A stretch of 11,688 nt of DNA from Chlamydomonas sphaeroides. Its lineage: Eukaryota > Chlorophyta > Chlorophyceae > Chlamydomonadales > Chlamydomonadaceae. Within the stretch, counting starts at the first letter, position 1; every line of letters begins with the position of its first letter. Positions 7,157-11,688 of this stretch are shown here, one piece after another. Location: contig BDDC01001074.1 in the NCBI GenBank assembly GCA_001662425.1, positions 22,522-34,209 of the forward strand. Direction: 5' to 3'. Under the pieces are notes generated by a model. That model searched no databases and was not told where the DNA came from. It saw only the letters and a program-made list of their open reading frames with translations. Both the position numbers and the translations under genes were made by a program.

Positions 7157-8239
7157 TCAACACCGCCGCCCAGTGACAACGTCAGTCCCTCGGAGACACC
7201 GGCGCTCCGTGACGCCGTCATCGCCCGCGTTGCCATAGCTGCCGTAGCCACCGTAGCCGCCGTAACCACCATACACGCCATAGCCGCCGTCCCCCGAGGG
7301 CTGGGACGCGAGCCACCGACGCTCGGTAACGTCGCCAGGAGTAGACGGCCCTGTCCCGTAGCCGTAACCGCCATAAGCGCCGTAGCCGCCGTAGCCGCCG
7401 TTTCCGCCATAGGTGCCGCCGCTTGCTTGCGCGAGCCACCGGCGCTCACTGATGTCGCCGGGAGCGGATGGCCCAGACCCGTAACCGTAACCGCCGTAAC
7501 CGCCATGACTACCGTAGCCATATCCGCCGTAGGTGCCGCCGGGCGAGGGGGACGGCTGGGCTGCGAGCTCGCGGCGGGCCGTTAGATGTGTGTCGGCGGA
7601 GGCAGCTTCGGCGGTGAACCATGACAAGGGAAGCGGATGGCCAATGAACGACAGCAGTCGTCGCTGAGCACTGCGCTCGGCTATCGACGGAGAGCTCGAT
7701 GAGCCGCGTAGCAGCAAGTCATTGTAAGGCATCTGCGAACATTCGGCATGCGGCACGCGGGGGCGCCGATGGAGGGAGGCAAGATGTTATAAGCCCGTGC
7801 CACCACCACATGCTGTTTCCAGGCTAGGGTGCAGTAATGCGAACATCATGCTGGCTGTCAAGCAGTTCAGGTGACAGGGGTGTGTGCAAAGGCGTCCGCC
7901 GGCGAGGGGCAGGCAGGCACGCACGGCGTAGGCGGCGAGGGGTCACGCCGCGTTACTTCGCGCCGGGATGGCGAAAGCCGTCGCATCTGTTGTGGCGCAT
8001 GCCGCAAATGCTCATCGTGTCGCCCTATGAGCTAGCGAGAGGGCTGCTGGGCTAGCGGCTCGCCGGCGAGGTAAGTCGTCGCCATCGGAGCTCGGCCGTT
8101 GGCGGCTACGATTGCCCTAGCCACTACGCACCTTGCGAGCAGCAAAGGACAGCGTGAGGTGTAGGCATGCTGTGAGGGCCATCAAGGCGACACCGCGTTG
8201 GTTGAGGTAGCTATAGCCTGCCATCGCGACTCTTGTCAT
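7157..8239 (-). CDS. Secreted Gly/Tyr-rich repeat protein with dibasic sites (2 exons)
   Basis: Exon 1 is 8239-8132 and exon 2 is 7732-7157. The intron (8131-7733, 399 bases) has a GTGCGT donor and a TTCGCAG acceptor, both phase 0, giving 227 aa. Exon 1 is a typical signal peptide: MTRVAMAGYSYLNQRG, then a hydrophobic core VALMALTACLHLTLSF, then AARK. Exon 2 has a Ser-rich start, a short PSPSP, and three Gly/Tyr-rich units of 39-44 residues (GGYGGYGYG style). Each unit ends (D/G)xS/T-E-R-R and most restart with WLA. Arg-Arg pairs fall at 60, 89, 133, 174, 213 and 225, the last in TGRRC-stop. Tyr/Gly-rich repeats suggest a wall protein open to tyrosine cross-linking; the regular Arg-Arg spacing suggests proteolytic release of peptides. 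Codon use (GGC, TAC, GCC) supports this strand over the opposite one. I do not recognise a named family. Exon 2 is firm; the join to exon 1 is inferred and exon 2 could start at its own ATG. Confidence 0.65.
7199..7570 (-). repeat. Three Gly/Tyr-rich coding repeats of 39-44 codons
   Basis: Minus-strand units run 7570-7439, 7438-7316 and 7315-7199. Each encodes a short Ala/Gln/Ser lead, a GGY/GYG core, a Gly-Pro-Ser or Gly-Asn-Ala link, an acidic turn and Glu-Arg-Arg. The first two are closest in sequence (GPSAPGDISERRW and GPSTPGDVTERRW); the third is more diverged and lacks the Pro-Ser-Pro link. The codons differ between units, so this is an old protein-level repeat, not a recent DNA duplication. 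Confidence 0.8.
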
Positions 8240-8326
8240 AGCGAGTGTCGCGGCGAGGTGTGTCTCTGATGCACGGCTAAACGTGCGTATGTGTGGTATG
8301 CGGCGAGGGAAAGGTAAAGCATGGGC

Positions 8327-8333
8327 TCTTATA
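8327..8333 (-). promoter_or_regulatory. TATA-like element of the Gly/Tyr-rich gene
   Basis: On the minus strand TATAAGA lies about 90 bases before the ATG at 8239. With initiation about 30 bases downstream, the first AUG in the transcript is the one that opens the signal peptide, which supports the start chosen. Another minus-strand TATA (plus 7787-7793) lies inside the inferred intron and would fit a start at 7732 instead. Confidence 0.4.
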
Positions 8334-8424
8334 CACACCAGATGCGGTTGCTTGGCCGTTACGCCCGACCCGTGAGCCGAGGTAGGGCGCGTACCTAGTC
8401 GTCGGCATCGACGCAAGCTGAACG

Positions 8425-8438
8425 CATATAATATATTT
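8425..8438 (+). promoter_or_regulatory. AT-rich TATA element, possibly serving a rightward gene
   Basis: CATATAATATATTT is the most AT-rich stretch near here. It lies about 190 bases upstream of the leftward gene's start, so it could serve a divergent rightward transcript. The next plus ATG is at 8462, opening a short hydrophobic reading (MATVAFVALATG) that ends at a possible GTAACG donor. Confidence 0.3.
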
Positions 8439-8711
8439 TGGTGCGTTTCGGCTCAGGTGTTATGGCGACTGTCGCGTTTGTGGCGTTGGCGACTGGTAAC
8501 GCCCTTACCTCGGCGGGCAGGGGCGGGCGACAACCTGCGACAACCAGCGATCGATGGCAGCGATAGCGCACGCTTCTCCGATATGCGGTCATGTAATGCA
8601 CATTATTATTCGTTAGCTGACGCATGGCGTCTGTGGTCACGCACCCTCTCGTACAGTGTTAGTGCCTTGCAGCTGCGCTCGGCATGTCCCGGCAACACCG
8701 TGCAACACAAG

Positions 8712-9776
8712 ATGGCGGCTCCCCAAGTGACAACCAATTGGACCGAAGTATTCTCCGTGACGGACGTCGTGCGTTGCATACTGAGCTGCTGCTAAAGTGC
8801 TGCCGTCTGTGAGGCGGCATACGCCCAGCACCTCCCAGCACTGACATTCCTGGCGGGTGACAACTCGTTTACGGCGCTCGTCAATCAAACAGCTGGACAA
8901 ACTGGCGCCACCCCGTCGACGACCGCGGTTGCTGCGCACCGCGTCTCGGTCAAGCCCCGCCCCGTTGCAACCCCATCCCGCCTATGCCGCCTGAGATTGC
9001 TTGAGAGCCCCGCCCCGCCCCAGGCCACCGCCAGGCCACCGCCGGCCGTCACAGTGCGCAGCGGAATGACGTTGAGGAGGGCAGAGTGTGCTCACCCACT
9101 CGCCCACACGCCCACCCACACGCCCAAGTGCGGCCCAGGGGAGACCTTCCTGTTCAGACCCCCCCGGCCCCCCCTCGACATGCGCAACCTGTCATTGGCA
9201 CGCCTTCCTTCTGGCCGTTGCCACACACATCGGCGCCGCCGCCCGCAGCCCAAGGAGCAGGCTCGGCGCGGGCAGGAGGGCCTTCCGCATTGCCTCGGAT
9301 ACCCTCCACTGACTTTTATGCTGGCTCTACGGTAAGGGGGACGTCAGCATGGCGCGGCGCTCTGGAAGGTTGCCTTCCCCCCCAGCTGGTGCTCCCTGCT
9401 GGACCCTGGCACGCTGGCCAACAGGCATGTTGGGACGCAGACTAGGAGGACCCCCTGACGCAGACATGGTCGCGGCGGCGGCGCCACTGACCAGGGCCAA
9501 CCATGCCGGCAGGGTGCACAACGGTCGAGGGCTTCGACTTCGGCTTCTTCTGCGGCCGTCTCCGGCGGCGGTGGCGGCGCCGCCGTCTCAGCCCATTGCT
9601 GCTGCGGCGTCCTCCCACTCGGCCGCCTGCTGCCCCTCGCCCTCGCCCCTGCGCTCGACCTGAGCGTTGCCCACCTTGGCCAACTGGGGCTCGACCAGTC
9701 GGCCTCCGCCTCGGCGGGTAACAGAAGGTTTCCGCACGCTGTGACGGAAACCAAGGTTTCCTGCGTTCGGCCTTGA
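8712..9776 (+). CDS. Hypothetical Pro/Ala/Gly-rich gene, tentative three-exon model
   Basis: Three coding-like pieces join in phase 0: 8712-8768 (MAAPQVTTNWTEVFSVTDV, donor GTGCGT), 9158-9331 (acceptor TTCCTGTTCAG, donor GTAAGG) and 9513-9776 (acceptor GCCGGCAG, ending TGA). Together they give 164 aa. Exon 2 is Pro-rich (TSAPPPAAQGAGSARAGG) and ends PSTDFYAGST. Exon 3 carries a Ser/Ala/Gly run, then a Leu-rich stretch (LPLALAPALDLSVAHLGQL) with strongly biased GCC, GGC, CTC and CTG codons. I recognise no family. The third exon might instead splice at GGTAACA (9718) into more downstream exons. The first exon is the weakest part. Treat this as a hypothesis about where coding potential lies, not as a finished gene. 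Confidence 0.25.
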
Positions 9777-10551
9777 GCGTGTGTCCCGCCGTTGGGCGGG
9801 GGACGGTGTGTTGGGTACGTGTCGTACGGCGGCCGATGGGCCGCGTCTTAGGCTCGGTCGCCGCTTGGCGCTAGTAATTTCGCGAGTTTCTTACGGATCC
9901 GTAACCGTCGTGCTAGCTGTGCAACACCGCTTGGTCCCTCACAGCTACGCGGCGGTCCCGGGCTCGCCCTCTCCTACGGCAAAAGGACCACTTTCTCTCG
10001 CAGGTACCCTCCTAGCGTCAGCTCCTTAAGCGGTAAGGACGCAATGCGGGAAACTTGGGTGACCTGGGTCACTAAGATACGAGCCCCGCCGCAGCGCCCA
10101 GTTCGCGGGCCCGGCGGCTGCCCGGTGGGGTGTGCCCGTGGAGGGGCGGCCAGGTCGGGGGAGTGTCGAGGCGCATCACCTGCGGCTCCATACCTCGCGC
10201 GGCTTGTTTGCGTTTCTCGATTACTTATACTTGCTCTGAGCCGCGGCTCCGCATCGCGGTTTCAGCCCTGCTCCCTCTCGTCCCTCACTACCTCAGCCTG
10301 TCCCCCGCCCCTCCCTCAGCCCCGGCCGTGATCGCCACGTATCTCCAGCCGCTTCGTGTGCCGGGGGACCACAGTGTGCCCACAGGCCACCCCGCGAAGG
10401 GCGGGGGAGGGGAGGTTTGGGGCGGTGGAAAGGGGGAGGCGCCCGCTGCCCGCTGCGGCAGGCTGATGGTGCAGGTGGCGTGGGGAAGGGGGGGGCGACG
10501 GTGGTGAGGGGGGAAGAGGAAAGGTGGTGTGGGCCAGCAAGTCGGCCGGCC
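9777..10551. other. No firm gene; several good acceptor-like sites
   Basis: The region has strong 3'-splice-like sequences on the plus strand near 9950 (CCCTCACAG), 10003 (TTTCTCTCGCAG) and 10319 (pyrimidine tract then CTCAG), and a short coding-like piece after 10319 (AVIATYLQPLRVPGDH). It may contain further exons of the tentative rightward gene, but I could not join them in a consistent frame. A 14-bp palindrome lies at 9891-9904. From 10400 to 10520 the plus strand is G-rich. Confidence 0.3.
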
Positions 10552-10731
10552 GGCATCGCTGGCGTGGCAGCCGGCCCCCGGCCCCAAGCCGCGTCGCATC
10601 TTGAGGTGTACGACAGCTGCAGTCCCCAGTCCCCCACGCCGCAGGGGTACAGCGGTACAGCGCGCGCTGGCACGCCACCGGCAGTGTGGGAGAGATGCCT
10701 CCACGTACCCGCCAGGACCGCCGCTTCCTAG
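10552..10731 (+). CDS. Possible terminal exon of a rightward gene
   Basis: A reading open to TAG at 10729-10731 has protein-like composition (AASHLEVYDSCSPQ, then GTPPAVWERCLHV). A possible acceptor GTGGCAG ends at 10570. It would converge with the leftward segment whose stop lies at 10802, 70 bases away. It has no recognised domain and I could not link it firmly to an upstream exon. Confidence 0.18.
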   Translation, partial: GIAGVAAGPRPQAASHLEVYDSCSPQSPTPQGYSGTARAGTPPAVWERCLHVPARTAAS

Positions 10732-10801
10732 AGCAGCAGGTTGACACCCAGAGAAGCCTTGCCCAGACATTCTGGGACGCTTTCCTAATGATCTTGCACT
10801 G

Positions 10802-11371
10802 CTATACGCAATAGTGCGCCGCCGCAGGCCCGCCGCTGTCCGCGAGGCGGCTCGCAGTCTCCGGCCACCCCCAGGTCTTGGACGTGCGTGGGTATACGTT
10901 GGCCAGAGCCAGAAACTCAAACACCCAGGTCAGCGCGCCAAGGAAGGCGGTGTAGGGGTGCTTGGGGGAGGGGAGGGAGCAGGGGCACGGCTGGCTGAGG
11001 TGTGGGCACGAAGTGGGCCCTGCGGGCGCGGCGGCTAGATGCGGAGCCGGGCGGGCGGCAGCAAAGGCGGTAGCCGCTGCGGCGGGGATGAGGCGGGCCG
11101 CGGCGAGCGAGGGCTGGGATGAGGAGCAGGGCGGGGTGGAGACCCAGCGGCCTGAGCGACCCGCCCAGGTACCACCGCGCGGATGCCCTAGGGGACAGCG
11201 AGCTGGGGGCTCTGCGATGCAGGCGAGGCGCCCTGGAGGCAGCTGATGCTGCGGCAGCGGCCAGAGCCGGTGTGGCCAGCGCACGAAGCCACGAACCTGG
11301 CGAGTGAGCAATGCGCGAAACGCGGCCGCAGGGCTGAGCCGCGGCCGCAGGCCCCAGCGGCTGCGCCTCAT
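10802..11371 (-). CDS. Leftward gene, C-terminal membrane-type segment
   Basis: The last 52 codons (10960-10802, stop TAG) are the convincing part. HPYTAFLGALTWVFEF begins a hydrophobic helix of about 20 residues that continues LALANVY. It is followed by a polar tail with GWPETASRLADSG and ending AAAHYCV. The codon bias is strongly chlorophyte (CTG, GCC, GCG, ACC, AAG). The same frame stays open to an ATG at 11371, giving 189 aa with an Arg/Ala-rich start (MRRSRWGLRPRLSPAAAF) like an organelle transit peptide. The middle is Ala/Pro-rich and could be intron; the bases just before 10960 are a pyrimidine tract ending CCCCAAG. I do not recognise the family. It may be a tail-anchored or multi-span membrane protein. 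Confidence 0.35.
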   Translation of the reverse strand: MRRSRWGLRPRLSPAAAFRALLTRQVRGFVRWPHRLWPLPQHQLPPGRLACIAEPPARCPLGHPRGGTWAGRSGRWVSTPPCSSSQPSLAAARLIPAAAATAFAAARPAPHLAAAPAGPTSCPHLSQPCPCSLPSPKHPYTAFLGALTWVFEFLALANVYPRTSKTWGWPETASRLADSGGPAAAHYCV

Positions 11372-11634
11372 GTTCGGCTTTGCCGCCAGAGCTGGTTCCG
11401 GCGGCCTGCCTCCCCACCTGCGCCTTCCGTCCCCTCCCGCCTTCCCCTTCGCTCCCGCTTTTCCCTACTGGGTTATCCCCCTCGGTTGCTGCTCCTCAAC
11501 CGGCATCCTTGCCGTTGCTTGCTAGCGAGAAGCCTGGGGTGCATGCGATTGCGTATAAAAGCGTTTACAACCGTTGGTATCAAGCACGGGGCGCGGCATG
11601 CGTGTAATTTGATGGCCCGGCCGCACGCCGCTAC

Positions 11635-11638
<4 letters not shown>
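11372..11638. other. Flank with TATA box and possible poly(A) signals
   Basis: No gene is supportable here. A pyrimidine-rich run (11408-11470) is followed by a plus-strand TATA box and TGTAA at 11603-11607 (+). TTACA at 11565-11569 reads TGTAA on the minus strand and could end a leftward transcript from beyond the window. Confidence 0.35.
11554..11560 (+). promoter_or_regulatory. TATA box of a gene beyond the right edge
   Basis: TATAAAA in GC-rich surroundings is a near-perfect TATA box on the plus strand. Initiation about 30 bases downstream would place the (AG)n tract in the 5' UTR or first intron of a gene that begins outside the window. Confidence 0.4.

Positions 11639-11688
<50 letters not shown>
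11639..11688 (+). repeat. (AG)n microsatellite at the window edge
   Basis: Twenty-five uninterrupted AG units run to the last base, so the true length is unknown. Perfect dinucleotide arrays are common in volvocine genomes and often sit at assembly breaks. Confidence 0.97.

Noticed and set aside
7067..7585. 172-codon Ala/Val-rich reading on the plus strand
   Set aside because: It is the complement of the Gly/Tyr repeats; the minus reading has better codon bias, regular repeats and a signal peptide exon.
9344..9754. 136-codon minus-strand reading with an APPPPPETAAEEAEVEAL-like stretch
   Set aside because: It uses many AGG codons, which are rare in such genomes, while the plus strand in the same bases has strong biased codons and splice sites. 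Not fully excluded.
10288..10920. 210-codon minus-strand reading
   Set aside because: It overlaps the better C-terminal segment ending at 10802 in another frame and has a random-looking Arg/Gly/Pro composition.
1..11688. tRNA, rRNA or transposon signatures
   Set aside because: I saw no tRNA T-arm motif (GGTTCGA type), no rRNA core sequence, no transposase or reverse transcriptase motif, and no matching terminal inverted repeats. A computed scan (tRNAscan-SE, repeat library) was not possible.

Overview
The window looks like nuclear DNA of a volvocine or other chlamydomonadalean green alga (Chlamydomonas/Volvox type). The evidence is high GC with C/G-ending codons, many short GT-AG introns (donors GTGAGT, GTGCGT, GTGGGT; acceptors mostly GCAG/ACAG), long serine-proline and PPSPP rods, sparse TATA boxes, and no Shine-Dalgarno spacing or operon-like gene packing. 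The species was not determined.

Region 1 (1-831) shows no supportable gene and ends in the promoter of gene A. Region 2 (832-4535, +) is the best-supported gene. It is rebuilt from seven exons whose splice phases all agree and give 439 codons plus a stop. It encodes a secreted protein with a signal peptide, a FAS1 (fasciclin) domain, a rod of about 88 residues of (SP)n and PPPPSPP, and a second FAS1 domain ending at the stop. This is an extracellular-matrix or adhesion type architecture. Region 3 (4536-4800) is its 3' UTR, with a small tandem repeat. Region 4 (4800-7156) is poorly resolved. It holds one candidate first exon (4877-5014), a degenerate 63-bp-period repeat (5365-5480) and otherwise no convincing gene.

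Region 5 (7157-8239, -) is a second reconstructed gene. A signal-peptide exon joins a 576-bp exon encoding Gly/Tyr-rich repeats, each bounded by Arg-Arg. Its promoter lies in a stretch (8240-8460) that also carries a strong plus-strand TATA element, so the region may be divergent. Region 6 (8460-10731, +) contains exon-like pieces, some with matching splice phases, that may form a hypothetical Pro/Ala/Gly-rich gene; confidence is low. Region 7 (10802-11371, -) has a convincing C-terminal coding segment with one hydrophobic helix and no recognised family. The right edge has a TATA box (11554-11560) followed by an (AG)n microsatellite that runs off the window.

The two best genes both appear to encode secreted, low-complexity, wall- or matrix-type proteins, and they lie convergently (A rightward, the Gly/Tyr gene leftward). 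Functional cooperation is not shown by the sequence. The most unusual item is the Gly/Tyr-rich gene. Its signal peptide, repeated dibasic sites and terminal Gly-Arg-Arg resemble a multi-peptide secretory precursor.
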